From NCBI RefSeq assembly GCF_041081105.1, contig NZ_CP163528.1, forward strand, positions 1,984,001 through 2,048,000: a stretch of 64,000 bases of DNA. The letters run 5' to 3'. Shown in pieces: positions 1 to 8,402 of the stretch. The DNA comes from Promicromonospora sp. Populi. GTDB lineage: Bacteria > Actinomycetota > Actinomycetes > Actinomycetales > Cellulomonadaceae. The notes under the pieces were generated by a model. It made no database searches. It was not told the origin of the DNA and was given only the letters and a program-made list of their open reading frames with translations. Both the position numbers and the translations under genes were made by a program. The first letter of the stretch is position 1. The number at the start of each line of letters is the position of its first letter.

Positions 1-855
1 AAGTTCCTGAGCCTGGGTCGGGTGGCCGAGGTCGATCGCCTGGTGCGCCATCGCGCGCAGAGTGTGCCCTGCCATCGCGGGATCGTCGGCTTCAGCCGCC
101 AGCTTGACCGACGAGGTGAACAGTCCCTGGGCGATACCGTGCTCAGCGTTGTCGAAGGCCATCCAGCCGGCGACGTAGGCCAACTCGGAAGCGGCAGAGA
201 ACATCTCGCTCCTGAGGGCATCGTTCGCGAAGGAGCCGTTCAGGAGCCGCTGCACGTCATCGGTGAGGTACTGCATGGCGGCCGCCCGTGCGTGCCCGCC
301 ACCGTGCCGTTGGTCCATCCGAGAGAAGAACGCGACCGACTCACGGACTGCTTCCAGGTCGCCATTTCCGACCGAGCGGACGCCGCGTGCGGCACGCTCG
401 GCGGAGCGGCGAACCACCTCGGTCCACCACGACTCATTGGGCAGTGCGGCGGCGACCGTCGAGTAGGCCGCCAGACCGAGCAGGCCCCGTCGAGTGAGGT
501 CCACGTACTTGCTCCCCAGGTCGGCCAGCCCGGTTAGCGTATCCATCTCCCACGTCGACAAATGACCAATTTCTCGCGCCGCGCTCCCGCGCTTGGTCGG
601 GTAGAACCCGATCTCGGCATCCGTCGCGACACCGAGGACGGCACGCAGACCGTCGCGATACTGCTGCCCAGGCCAGCGCGACTGGCCGCGCTCGTAGCGA
701 GCTATCGCATGGGCATCAAGGGCGATGCGCTGCCCGGTCATCGCCCAGACATGGGCGTTCACGGCTTCCGCGAGCTCGCCACGTGACATGGGTTCGCCGG
801 GGCGCACGTGCGAGGGCAGGGCCGCGCGCAAGTCGCGGAGCAAATCGTTGCCCAT
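1..855 (-). CDS. XRE-family helix-turn-helix transcriptional regulator, C-terminus off the window
   Basis: The reading frame is open for all 285 codons from an ATG at 855 to the left edge, so the C-terminus is missing. The start is supported by a purine-rich ribosome site (GGAGGGG) about 8 nt upstream. The N-terminus (MGNDLLRDLRAALPSHV) and residues about 15-75, with SRGELAEAVNA and AIARYERGQSRWPG, form a lambda-repressor-like HTH of the type common in Streptomyces and relatives, where it is followed by a helical TPR-like sensor domain; the remaining sequence is helical and alanine rich, as expected for that. It should be a DNA-binding regulator; its target is unknown. It is divergent from the small gene at 1014 and its HAD neighbour, which it may control (inference). 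Confidence 0.85.
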   Translation of the reverse strand, partial: MGNDLLRDLRAALPSHVRPGEPMSRGELAEAVNAHVWAMTGQRIALDAHAIARYERGQSRWPGQQYRDGLRAVLGVATDAEIGFYPTKRGSAAREIGHLSTWEMDTLTGLADLGSKYVDLTRRGLLGLAAYSTVAAALPNESWWTEVVRRSAERAARGVRSVGNGDLEAVRESVAFFSRMDQRHGGGHARAAAMQYLTDDVQRLLNGSFANDALRSEMFSAASELAYVAGWMAFDNAEHGIAQGLFTSSVKLAAEADDPAMAGHTLRAMAHQAIDLGHPTQAQEL

Positions 856-1013
856 CGCTCGATCCCCTCCCCCGTTAGCAGTCTGTCTGGGCGGACGTTC
901 TGCAGATTGTCCCGTTGATTGCCCTGCCCGGGCGAGCGAATCGCAACAAGAGTAGCGAGGAGACACATCCCCGCGACCGATCCCAGACGGCCAGGCAGAC
1001 TTCGGAGAGTCCC

Positions 1014-1364
1014 GTGAACCGGATAGCAGCAAGGACGCGACGCCTTGAATCACACACTCCAACGCAGGGCGCGACCGGTAGCCAGCGGCGGCTCCTGATA
1101 GACATAAACGACGGACTCATAGCGGCGTCACGGTTTCTCGACCTCGTCGGGGCTGACCACATCGAACTGGTGACCGTGACCAGTAACCGTGTCAGCCTCC
1201 AGCCCGCCGACCTGAACGAGGGCGAGCAGATCGCCCGCGCACTGGGGCTGAACAACCCCATGGATCACCGAATGTTCGTGCCCGGCAACACGCTGTGGAC
1301 CGGTGAACGCCACGGCCTGGAAGTCCAGGTCCGATCGGTGCTGCGCGGAGCAGTGACCCGATGA
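1014..1364 (+). CDS. Uncharacterised 116-residue protein coupled to HAD phosphatase
   Basis: I do not recognise this family. The frame extends upstream to an ATG/GTG near 915, but the GTG at 1014 has a good ribosome site (GGAGAG, 5 nt spacing) and removes a low-quality arginine-rich N-terminus, so I prefer it. The conserved-looking core is LLIDINDGLIAASRFLDL followed by mixed alpha/beta sequence and a C-terminal beta strand LEVQVRSVLR. There is no signal peptide, membrane segment or cysteine motif, so it is likely cytoplasmic. Its stop overlaps the ATG of the HAD phosphatase (ATGA), so the two are probably co-translated and may work together. Confidence 0.6.
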   Translation: MNRIAARTRRLESHTPTQGATGSQRRLLIDINDGLIAASRFLDLVGADHIELVTVTSNRVSLQPADLNEGEQIARALGLNNPMDHRMFVPGNTLWTGERHGLEVQVRSVLRGAVTR

Positions 1365-2482
1365 ACGCCGCGACCACTACTTGCACCCGCACGCTCGTGG
1401 CGCTCGACATCGATGGGACGCTCGTAGATGACGGGAACAAGATCCCATCCGGCACAGTCGACGCCCTGGACCTGGTCCGTGCTGCCGGACACGAGATCGT
1501 GCTCGCCACCGGTCGATCACTGATCGGACTGATGCCGATCGCGGTCCGGCTGGGGCTGACCGATGGATGGGGTGTGTGCTCCAACGGCGCTCTGACCGTG
1601 CGGCTGGACCGTTCCGCACCTTCCGGCTTCGACGTCGTTACGGCTCGCACCTTCTATCCGGGGCCGGTGATCCGCCGGGCAATGGAGATGGTTCCGGTAG
1701 TGCGGATCGCGGTCGAAGAAGTCGGTTGGGGTTGGCGCACCAACACTCCGTTCGAGCCCGGCGAACTCAACGGTCAGCAGAAACTCGTCCCACTGGGCGA
1801 TCTGGTGGCCCAACCCGCCACCCGGGTCGTGCTCGTCGGGCCGGGTATTCGCCGGTTCACGGACGCGCTGCAGGCGACCGGGGTCACGGTCACCCCGATG
1901 GGGCCGGACTGGCTGGACGTCGGGGCACGGGACGTGAACAAGGCGGTCGCGCTCGATGGCGTGCGAATGGGTCTGGACATCCCGGCCGAGCGCACACTGG
2001 CGATCGGAGACGGCGTCAACGACCTCGACATGCTCACCTGGGCCGCACGCTCAGTCGCGATGGGGCACGCGCCCGCGATCGTGCGCAGCGCCGCCGACGA
2101 AACCACCGGCACCATCGACCAGGCTGGAGCCCTGTCCGTCCTAACCTCGCTCGTCCCGACCGTGGATGCTTCGTTGTCGCCGCTGGCTGCGCAGATCGCT
2201 ACCGCTGAGGCCAGTGCGCCGGGCCCTGTGGTCCTGCGAGTGTGGCACGGCGCAGGGCCGGACCTGTCTCGGTGTGAAGCCTGGACGCTTCAGACCGGTC
2301 ACTGGGTGAGGCACGCGCCGATCCCGTCCGGCGTCGGCACCACGATGCGTGCGATTGAGACTGCCGCCCTGGCAGCCGGGTTGCCCTACCCACGTGGGGA
2401 CGAGGGTCGCCGCCGCGCCCAGTGGCGCAGCGTCACCGGACACGGCACGGCCGGGTTCGAGCTACCCCTCAGCAGCCTCTAA
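1361..2482 (+). CDS. Cof-type HAD-superfamily hydrolase with C-terminal extension
   Basis: The N-terminus carries HAD motif I with the nucleophile and acid aspartates (ALDIDGTLVDD, residues about 14-24), motif II in LATGRS, and motif III/IV in IGDGVNDLDML (about 217-227), with a Cof-type cap between. This is the architecture of sugar-phosphate or flavin phosphatases that depend on Mg2+. Typical Cof proteins are about 270 residues; this one is 373, with roughly 110 extra C-terminal residues of unknown role that contain PSGVGTTMRAIETAAL. It is translationally coupled to the 116-residue gene upstream. Substrate cannot be read from the sequence. Confidence 0.85.
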   Translation: MNAATTTCTRTLVALDIDGTLVDDGNKIPSGTVDALDLVRAAGHEIVLATGRSLIGLMPIAVRLGLTDGWGVCSNGALTVRLDRSAPSGFDVVTARTFYPGPVIRRAMEMVPVVRIAVEEVGWGWRTNTPFEPGELNGQQKLVPLGDLVAQPATRVVLVGPGIRRFTDALQATGVTVTPMGPDWLDVGARDVNKAVALDGVRMGLDIPAERTLAIGDGVNDLDMLTWAARSVAMGHAPAIVRSAADETTGTIDQAGALSVLTSLVPTVDASLSPLAAQIATAEASAPGPVVLRVWHGAGPDLSRCEAWTLQTGHWVRHAPIPSGVGTTMRAIETAALAAGLPYPRGDEGRRRAQWRSVTGHGTAGFELPLSSL

Positions 2483-2913
2483 ACAGTCGCGGCCCACTGA
2501 GCAGTTCGTTCGCGGGCAGCTCGCGTCCTGACGCATACCCGAGTGACCCAAGCGGGTGACGGCTGCGTCTGAGAACTCGGATGTGACGGGTGATCCGATC
2601 TACCTCTTGACGCGCTCGGCGACCTATCGGAACGGAAGACACGGCGTGCGACGGCGGCGGCCATGTCGTGGCGTGCGAACGTCACATGGTGAGCTCCTGA
2701 AAGGGCTCGCCACGCTCGCGTCCCCTTTCTCACGAGCGGTGTCGGCCACGTGAAACCCAGATGGAACCCGAGGCTCGCTGCGGGCACTTAGTCTGTGTGA
2801 CCAGTGCTCCAGCCGCTGCGGCCGCGTCTTCGCAGCCGATCCGCTCCGTAAACTCGATCAACGTGCGCTCTCGACCGTCCGTCACGACTGCTGCTACCCA
2901 CGAGGATCTGCAC
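2483..2913. other. Intergenic region upstream of ECF sigma gene
   Basis: About 430 bases between the HAD stop and the sigma-factor start. Open frames exist on both strands but have arginine-rich, low-complexity translations without ribosome sites. It presumably carries the sigma gene promoter; I could not place a convincing -35/-10 pair. No tRNA, IS or repeat seen. Confidence 0.4.
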
Positions 2914-3480
2914 ATGGAGGCTGCGGATGATGCCTTGTGGCGGGCCGTAGTCACGCAGAACGACGCGGCAGCATTCGGTGCGATCTATGACCGCCACTGC
3001 GACTCGATCTATCGCTACCTCGCTCGACGCCTGGACAACCGTGAGCTGACCGAGGACCTCATGTCGACCGTCTTCCTCGAGGCGTGGCGCTGCCGCGCTC
3101 GAGCCAGTCTCGAGAACGGCTCTCCACTGCCATGGCTGTTCGGAATCGCGAGAATGACCCTGCGGCGCAACGCACGGACCGCTGTGCGTGCACGTCGGGC
3201 CTTCGCGAGGCTCACCGCTGAACCTGACCAGGCCGATCATGCAGATGGCGTCGCTGAGGCAGTTGACCGTGAGGTGGACGCGAGGCGTGTGCTGGCCGCG
3301 TTCCGGCGGCTCCGCAAGATCGATCAGGACGTCATCGAACTGTGCCTCTGGCAGGGCCTCGATCACGCATCTGCATCGAACTCTCTTGGAGTGCCTGTAG
3401 GCACGGTGAAGAGTCGGCTCTCGCGCGCTCGCACCCGACTGCAGAACCTATTCGACGAGGAAATCGCAAAGGAGTCATGA
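2914..3480 (+). CDS. ECF-type RNA polymerase sigma factor
   Basis: A 188-residue protein with sigma region 2 (about residues 14-62, FGAIYDRHCDSIYRYL and the core-binding segment TEDLMSTVFLEAW) and region 4 (about 130-178, HTH with SLGVPVGTVKSRLSRAR). Length and domains match extracytoplasmic-function sigma factors. The frame extends 51 codons upstream, but the ATG at 2914 has a GAGG ribosome site 8 nt before it and begins at the normal family N-terminus. The next gene overlaps its stop codon, the classic arrangement of an ECF sigma factor with a membrane partner. It probably directs RNA polymerase to envelope-related genes, possibly the export cluster downstream (inference). Confidence 0.9.
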   Translation: MEAADDALWRAVVTQNDAAAFGAIYDRHCDSIYRYLARRLDNRELTEDLMSTVFLEAWRCRARASLENGSPLPWLFGIARMTLRRNARTAVRARRAFARLTAEPDQADHADGVAEAVDREVDARRVLAAFRRLRKIDQDVIELCLWQGLDHASASNSLGVPVGTVKSRLSRARTRLQNLFDEEIAKES

Positions 3481-4577
3481 TGAATGATCGATTTGATTCT
3501 GCCCCGGACGTCGAGCCGCTGTCCGCGGACCGCCGCCAACAGATCAGGACCGCGGTCCTTGAGGGGATCAGCGCCAGGCCGGAGCGTTCATCGCGCCGCC
3601 ATGTGGCGCAGATCGGTGGCGCGATGGTAGCCGTGGCGGTGCTAGGAGTCGGCGTGGTGATCGGGACGAACGTCCTGCGTGATCAGCAGAGCTTGGTCCC
3701 GCTCGCCGCGGCGGCCGGAAGCGTGCCGGTGTCCATCGCGGAGTGTTCACCTGCTGAAACGACGGATCCGAGTGCCCTGGAGGGCGCCACCTATCTCCTT
3801 CAGGCGCCGACGCCCGCCGCGCTAAGCGACGTGTGGATGACCGTTGACGAGTGTCCTCGTGCCACCCCTGTCGCGGCCTACTACAGGGCAGATGGGTCTC
3901 CGGACGATGCTGTGCTGACCATCTGGAGTGGCGATGCGCAGACCCCCCTGGGCCCGCTTGAGAACTTCGAGGGCGCGGAACGTGTCTCGCTCTCCTCAGG
4001 GACAGATGACGCCTGGCTCGTCGACCTTGGCTGGGGTGTCTGGGTCGAGTGGCGTACCGATAGTGACAGCTACCTCGTCACGTCCGCCGGCCTGGATCGC
4101 GACACGGTTATGTCGGTCGCGCGCTCATACGACGGTGAGACGTCCGCGGAAGCAGCAGCCCTTGCTCCTCCTGGCCTTGAGGCCATCACACCGCTGCCGT
4201 CGTCCGATCGCGACGCGACCTGGTACGCCCAGTACGGCAACCCCGATCCGACGGAGAAGGACGGCGAGCCCTGGGTTCAGATCCAGGTCGAGCTGAGCGG
4301 GGCACCCTGGGCTGCTCATGCAAGCGTCAACCCGATCCCGGACGACGGGCTCTCAGTTCCGGCACCGGCTGGCACTGCCGTGCGGAGCGGCGACAACGGG
4401 GGGTTCAGGTATGCAACCTGGACAACCGATACCGGCGCCGAGGTTCAGCTCATGGCCAACCTCTCAGAGGCTGAGGTCCTCGAGCTCGCAAGCGACCTGG
4501 AACTTGTCGGACCGCATGACCCGCTACTCGAACGCTTCGACCTCACCAGCCCTCGCACGGGTGGCCCGGCCCTTTAG
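3480..4577 (+). CDS. Single-pass membrane protein, candidate anti-sigma partner
   Basis: The start ATG at 3480 sits 5 nt after AAGGAG and overlaps the sigma-factor stop; another in-frame ATG lies directly before it. The protein (365 residues) has a charged cytoplasmic N-terminus of about 42 residues, one transmembrane helix (about 44-64, GGAMVAVAVLGVGVVIG) and a large extracellular portion rich in D, S, T and W with two weakly similar halves. This layout fits a membrane-bound regulator of the sigma factor. It lacks the HxxxCxxC zinc anti-sigma motif, so the anti-sigma role rests on gene order only. An alternative is a sigma-controlled surface sensor. Confidence 0.7.
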   Translation: MNDRFDSAPDVEPLSADRRQQIRTAVLEGISARPERSSRRHVAQIGGAMVAVAVLGVGVVIGTNVLRDQQSLVPLAAAAGSVPVSIAECSPAETTDPSALEGATYLLQAPTPAALSDVWMTVDECPRATPVAAYYRADGSPDDAVLTIWSGDAQTPLGPLENFEGAERVSLSSGTDDAWLVDLGWGVWVEWRTDSDSYLVTSAGLDRDTVMSVARSYDGETSAEAAALAPPGLEAITPLPSSDRDATWYAQYGNPDPTEKDGEPWVQIQVELSGAPWAAHASVNPIPDDGLSVPAPAGTAVRSGDNGGFRYATWTTDTGAEVQLMANLSEAEVLELASDLELVGPHDPLLERFDLTSPRTGGPAL

Positions 4578-4933
4578 GGACACGGACCAGGGCTAGTCGC
4601 GAGATGACCAAAGGCCTCCGGGTCGAGTCGGAACCGTCCAGGGACCGCCTCGAACCGGAGGTCTCTCTCATGCCGCGGGCCAACGCGTGGCTGAGGGACA
4701 CGTCGTAGCCTCCTCCCTAAATTCGGATGGCCTCACGGACCTCTCCCAGCAGCGCCGGACCGCGGCAAGTGTCGAGCGTCGTGGGGAGCAGTACTCGGGC
4801 TCGCGGGTGGCGCTGCAGCCGAGGCGTGGCTTCATTTCACCCGGACTTATGGTGACACGGCCCTATTTGCCCTGTTAGACATCTCGCTGGGTCCGAACCC
4901 AGTCGGGCCGCATCGGCGAGAGGGGACATCTCT
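4578..4933. other. Intergenic region upstream of the I36/ABC cluster
   Basis: About 356 bases with no credible gene; a 63-codon frame at 4687-4878 has no ribosome site and poor composition. The segment GACATCTC occurs twice near the end (in 4876-4927). It should contain the promoter of the I36-like gene and its downstream partners; no confident -35/-10 found. Confidence 0.4.
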
Positions 4934-5389
4934 ATGAGAAGCAAGCCGAGGTTGCTCGCTAGCGCGTGGCGAGGTGTGGCAGTCCTGCTAGGGGTCATCG
5001 CTGCTTTGGCACTGTCTACTGCACCGGCAAGCGCCGACCTGAGCCAGTGCGCTCCCGGACAGGTCTGCCTGTGGGAGGACGACTCCTACGTACCCGGCTA
5101 CTACGGGATCTACGGCACGGCCAACAACATGGATGCCGTCCGCTGGTCAGTCGGTGGACGGTCGGCTTTCGTCGGCAACAACTCGTCGTCGTCGGCCGGG
5201 TACGGCAACGAGTGCAACGTCAGCCTCTACGAGAGCGCCAACCAGTCCGGGCACTACTTCAACTACCACCGCCCCTCGATCGGTGGAACCTACCGCGACC
5301 CCAACCACTCCAACGGTGCAGGCTGGGGACCATACGCAGCAGAAGATTGGGACAACCGGGTGTCGTCGAACCGGTGGTACTGCGCCTGA
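4934..5389 (+). CDS. Secreted peptidase inhibitor I36-like protein
   Basis: A 151-residue precursor with a clear Sec signal peptide: basic MRSKPR, hydrophobic core VAVLLGVIAALALS and cleavage after PASA (about residue 34). The mature part begins DLSQCAPGQVCLWEDD and continues with aromatic, glycine-rich beta-strand sequence and a C-terminal WYC; it contains four cysteines, probably two disulfides. The CxPGxxCLWxxxxYxG signature is that of the I36 (SMI-like) family, whose founding member is a Streptomyces metalloprotease inhibitor with a beta/gamma-crystallin fold. The stop overlaps the next start (TGATG) and five genes follow closely in the same direction, so it is probably the lead product of the cluster. 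It could be an inhibitor, a structural wall protein or a bacteriocin-like effector. Confidence 0.85.
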   Translation: MRSKPRLLASAWRGVAVLLGVIAALALSTAPASADLSQCAPGQVCLWEDDSYVPGYYGIYGTANNMDAVRWSVGGRSAFVGNNSSSSAGYGNECNVSLYESANQSGHYFNYHRPSIGGTYRDPNHSNGAGWGPYAAEDWDNRVSSNRWYCA

Positions 5390-6303
5390 TGCCCAGCCGC
5401 CTCATTTCGCCTGCCCCCAAGGCCATGGCCTTGGGGGCAGGTGTCGCTGCACTGCTCGCGCTTGGCGGATGCACCGCGCTGGGCGACCAGAGTCCGGATC
5501 CCTCCGGCTCAGCCGAGAAGGGCACGGCAAACTACGTCCCCAACCCGGATAGCCCGTTCGCGAAGGCCGATGTCGATCCCGAGTCGGGCACTATCACCTT
5601 GCCAGTGGATCGCTACTTCCCTACGGAGGGCGAGCTTCGCACGGTTCATGATGCCCGGGGACTGGCGATGGCTGCGTGCGCTGCGGAGAGTGGAATGGAA
5701 GTGCCGTGGCGTCCAGGCATCCCTGAGATCGGGGGCAGCAGGTTGTATGGCGTTTGGCTGTCCGACAGCGTCGCGGAGTTTGGCTACGCGGTGCCGACGA
5801 CGCCTGAACGCGATGCTGCTCTCGCGAGGGATGCAGATGCGGAGCCCTACACGGATGGAGAACTCCAGATACTGGACGAGTGCTACGCGCGGCCAGAAAT
5901 CCAGGAGCTGTCCGAGGAAGCCATCCCTCTGACGATCCCCTTGGGCACAGAGATGACCGGAGTATCGGACGCAGCCCTGGACAGCGCTGAGGGCCAACGC
6001 GTGTTCGCGGACTTGGACGTGTGCTTGCAAGATGCCGGCCTCGAGCGCATGCCACACGTGGATCGCTACTTGATACGCGGAACGTCACAGGAGATCACGG
6101 AGCAGAATATCCAGACCGCGCTCAAGGAGGTCGAGTGCAAGACGTCCGTCGAGTTTGTCGCACGTCTCGCCGCCATCGAGGCCCAGTATCAGGCACCGGT
6201 CGTGGAAAAATACGAGTACGAGCTCGCAGAGCTCCGAGCAGATTTTGACGCGTTGGTCGAACGGGCGCGGCAGTATCTCTCAGCGCACAGGCCCGCGTCC
6301 TAG
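5389..6303 (+). CDS. Putative lipoprotein of the I36/ABC cluster
   Basis: A 304-residue protein with a lipoprotein signal: basic start MPSRLISPAPK, hydrophobic stretch and lipobox LGGC with Cys28. I chose the ATG at 5389, which overlaps the stop of the I36 gene, because the internal ATG at 5425 would remove all positive charges of the signal; there is no strong ribosome site, suggesting coupled translation. The mature protein is acidic and mainly helical, with cysteines at spaced intervals (AACAAES, LDECYARP, LDVCLQDAG, KEVECK) and a C-terminal helix with charged residues. I do not recognise a named family. Its position before the membrane-fusion protein suggests a surface partner of the ABC transporter. 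Confidence 0.75.
   Translation: MPSRLISPAPKAMALGAGVAALLALGGCTALGDQSPDPSGSAEKGTANYVPNPDSPFAKADVDPESGTITLPVDRYFPTEGELRTVHDARGLAMAACAAESGMEVPWRPGIPEIGGSRLYGVWLSDSVAEFGYAVPTTPERDAALARDADAEPYTDGELQILDECYARPEIQELSEEAIPLTIPLGTEMTGVSDAALDSAEGQRVFADLDVCLQDAGLERMPHVDRYLIRGTSQEITEQNIQTALKEVECKTSVEFVARLAAIEAQYQAPVVEKYEYELAELRADFDALVERARQYLSAHRPAS
5410..5441. repeat. Perfect 32-bp palindrome across the start of the lipoprotein gene
   Basis: Bases 5410-5441 read identically on both strands, centred on CCATGG. It begins 20 nt after the I36 stop codon and lies inside the lipoprotein signal-peptide codons. In RNA it would form a 14-15 bp GC-rich hairpin with a minimal loop, so it may act as an attenuator or mRNA stabiliser that sets the ratio of I36 protein to downstream products. 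It could also be a protein-binding operator. Confidence 0.7.
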
Positions 6304-6315
6304 CGGTATGACGAG

Positions 6316-7737
6316 ATGAAGCTAAGCACGACTCACAGCAAGTGGTGGCTTCCGGCGTGGCTCGTGGTCAGCGGCCTACTGATGGCCGTGGCATTTCTCG
6401 GCGGCACGCTCGTCGATAGCCCGTTGCAGGATGCCGTCCAGAACTCCGAGCGAGAAATCCAAGCGACGTGGGCCGTCGAATTGCGGTCTGCCGCTCCGGA
6501 AGTTGAGCCGATCGAGGGTTCTGTTAGATCAGGTGCTCGAATCGAAGCCGGTGCAAGCATAGGCGCCGGGGAAGAGGCCACACGCGAGGTCGTTACTGCA
6601 ACCAGCGCCGCAGTTGGCGACCGGGTGAGTTCGGGCGACGCGCCCGTCTTCGTTTCCAGCCGGCCCTTGATCTTGCTTGCCCTGCGGGTGCCCCTCTACC
6701 GGGACCTGCACCCTGGCGATGTTGGCGAAGACGTCACCGACCTGCAGCAGGCGCTGAGGGATCTGGGTCTGTACGCCGGAACGGCGGATGGTGAGTACGG
6801 CGCAAGGACAGCTGTCGCGGTCAAGAGCCTCTACGAGCGGCACCATGCCACGCCGCCCTCGCCAGCAGAGGAGAGCGTCGAAGCGGTGAAACAGCTTGAG
6901 GCTGAACTGAAGCAAAAGAGGGAAGAGCTCACCCAGATCGAAGTAGAGATCGAGCGGGCCGCAACGCCGGAGCAGGGCGTACCCGAACCGATGGCTACGG
7001 ACGATCCCATGTTCTCCGAGGCATCAGAGGACGAGGCAGACGCAACCACTACCGACGTATTGGTGGAGTTGCGCGCCGCAGCACAGCGCGCCGTCGAACA
7101 ACTCGAGGAAGACCTCTCCGACGCCCGTACCGCCACGCTGACCTGGCTGCCACAATCGGAAATTCTAGCGATCCCGGCTGGAACTAGCACGGTTGCTTCC
7201 GTACAGCCCCTGGGTACGATCCTCGACCAAGAAGAGTCTCCCGTCATCTCACTCGCCGCAGGAATTCCTTACATCGAGGCTCGGATTCGTGTCGATCAAG
7301 CTCCCGACTTCACTAAGGGAAGTCCAGTATCTGTTGCACTAGTCGGCAACGAATCGGAGCCCCTGAATGGGACGGTGAGAAGAGTTGGAGAATTCACCGA
7401 TGGAAGCGAGGTGGAGGGCGACTCGGCGTTCCCGGGTTATTTACTAGGAGTTTCAGTGAACGATGGCGAGATCCCCTCCGAGGGGGAGAGCGTTTTGATC
7501 AGGCCCAAACAGAAGGTGGCAGAAGTCAGCGGTCCATCGGTGCCACTGACCGCCTTGCGGCAAGACGCAGAGGGCCCGTACGTCCTCGTCGCTCCACCCT
7601 CTCATCCCGAGTCCTCTGAGGGCTCGGAGCCTCGCCACGTGGCCGTTCAGCCCCTCCTCCAGGACGGTGGATTCGTCATCCTCGAGGAGGGTGAGCTCAC
7701 CGAGGGCATGAACGTCATACTCGAGGGCTCAGGATGA
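6316..7737 (+). CDS. Peptidoglycan-binding membrane-fusion (HlyD/MacA-like) protein
   Basis: A 473-residue protein with an N-terminal membrane anchor (about 10-32, WWLPAWLVVSGLLMAVAF), a peptidoglycan-binding type-1 domain (about 131-174, PGDVGEDVTDLQQALRDLG ... GEYGARTAVAVKSLY), a coiled coil (about 186-215) and a C-terminal beta-rich part resembling membrane-fusion adaptor barrels. In monoderm actinobacteria such proteins pair with MacB-like ABC transporters and link them to the wall. Its stop overlaps the ATPase start, and ATPase and permease follow. GC content drops and A/T-ending codons are more frequent here than in most of the window, hinting at horizontal origin. Confidence 0.8.
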   Translation: MKLSTTHSKWWLPAWLVVSGLLMAVAFLGGTLVDSPLQDAVQNSEREIQATWAVELRSAAPEVEPIEGSVRSGARIEAGASIGAGEEATREVVTATSAAVGDRVSSGDAPVFVSSRPLILLALRVPLYRDLHPGDVGEDVTDLQQALRDLGLYAGTADGEYGARTAVAVKSLYERHHATPPSPAEESVEAVKQLEAELKQKREELTQIEVEIERAATPEQGVPEPMATDDPMFSEASEDEADATTTDVLVELRAAAQRAVEQLEEDLSDARTATLTWLPQSEILAIPAGTSTVASVQPLGTILDQEESPVISLAAGIPYIEARIRVDQAPDFTKGSPVSVALVGNESEPLNGTVRRVGEFTDGSEVEGDSAFPGYLLGVSVNDGEIPSEGESVLIRPKQKVAEVSGPSVPLTALRQDAEGPYVLVAPPSHPESSEGSEPRHVAVQPLLQDGGFVILEEGELTEGMNVILEGSG

Positions 7738-8402
7738 CGCGCGCATTCCTGCAGGCGCAAAGGATATCCCGCACATTCCCCGGGCCGCCGGAGGTCGAGG
7801 CGCTGAGGCGGGCGTCGCTGGCGATGGATCTTGGCGAGAGAGTGACAATCCTGGGAAAGTCGGGGTCCGGGAAATCTACGCTGATGAACATATTGGGGCT
7901 TCTCGACGCCCCAGATGGTGGCAAGTACCACCTAGGAGGCGTCGACACTTCGACGTTGAGCAACCGAGGCCTCGACGGTGTTCGAGCTCGTGACCTCGGA
8001 TTCGTGTTCCAGGCGTTCCATGTGCTGGGGCACAAGAGTGTGTATGAGAATGTCAACTTGAAACTTGCAACGGTTGGCACTCCTCGTGCAGTTCGGCGCG
8101 AGGTAATCGAAGCGGCTCTTTCGCAGGTGAGTCTTGCGCATCGCATTAGTTCTCCCGCACGCCTCCTGTCCGGCGGCGAGAAGCAGCGCCTCGCCATCGC
8201 CAGAGCGATCGTGGGCCGACCGCGGGTGATTTTCGCCGACGAACCTACTGGCAATCTGGACCCTGAGACAGCCGCAGAGGTTCGCACCTTGTTGTCCACG
8301 CTTGCGGAGACCGGCATCGCAGTCCTGGTCATCAGCCACGACCCCGATATGGCGGCGTGGGCCGACCGGCGCCTCACCTTGATAGACGGCGTGCTCGAAT
8401 GA
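7734..8402 (+). CDS. ABC transporter ATP-binding protein (MacB/LolD type)
   Basis: A 222-residue nucleotide-binding domain with Walker A LGKSGSGKST (about 38-47), Q-loop in FVFQAFH, signature LLSGGEKQRLAIARAI, Walker B VIFADEPTGNLD and H-loop VISHD. The DEPTGNLD motif and length are typical of the LolD/MacB/FtsE branch that powers mechanotransmission or export rather than import. It overlaps the genes on both sides by 4 bases, so it forms a stoichiometric complex with the FtsX-like permease and probably the membrane-fusion protein. Confidence 0.92.
   Translation: MTRAFLQAQRISRTFPGPPEVEALRRASLAMDLGERVTILGKSGSGKSTLMNILGLLDAPDGGKYHLGGVDTSTLSNRGLDGVRARDLGFVFQAFHVLGHKSVYENVNLKLATVGTPRAVRREVIEAALSQVSLAHRISSPARLLSGGEKQRLAIARAIVGRPRVIFADEPTGNLDPETAAEVRTLLSTLAETGIAVLVISHDPDMAAWADRRLTLIDGVLE

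Noticed and set aside
915..1013. N-terminal extension of the small gene upstream of the HAD phosphatase
   Set aside because: Arginine/threonine-rich sequence without a ribosome site; the GTG at 1014 has one.
2755..2800. ECF-type promoter GGAACC before the sigma gene
   Set aside because: No CGTC- or GTT-like -10 at the proper distance.
2761..2913. 51-codon upstream extension of the ECF sigma factor
   Set aside because: Region 2 begins normally at ATG 2914, which has a ribosome site; the extension is low quality.
4687..4878. 63-codon ORF ahead of the I36 gene
   Set aside because: No ribosome site and poor codon pattern; more likely untranslated leader or promoter DNA.
6769..6780. Copy of CTGTACGCCGG from the rnpB 3' end inside the adaptor gene
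   Set aside because: Eleven bases within conserved coding sequence of a peptidoglycan-binding domain; chance match.
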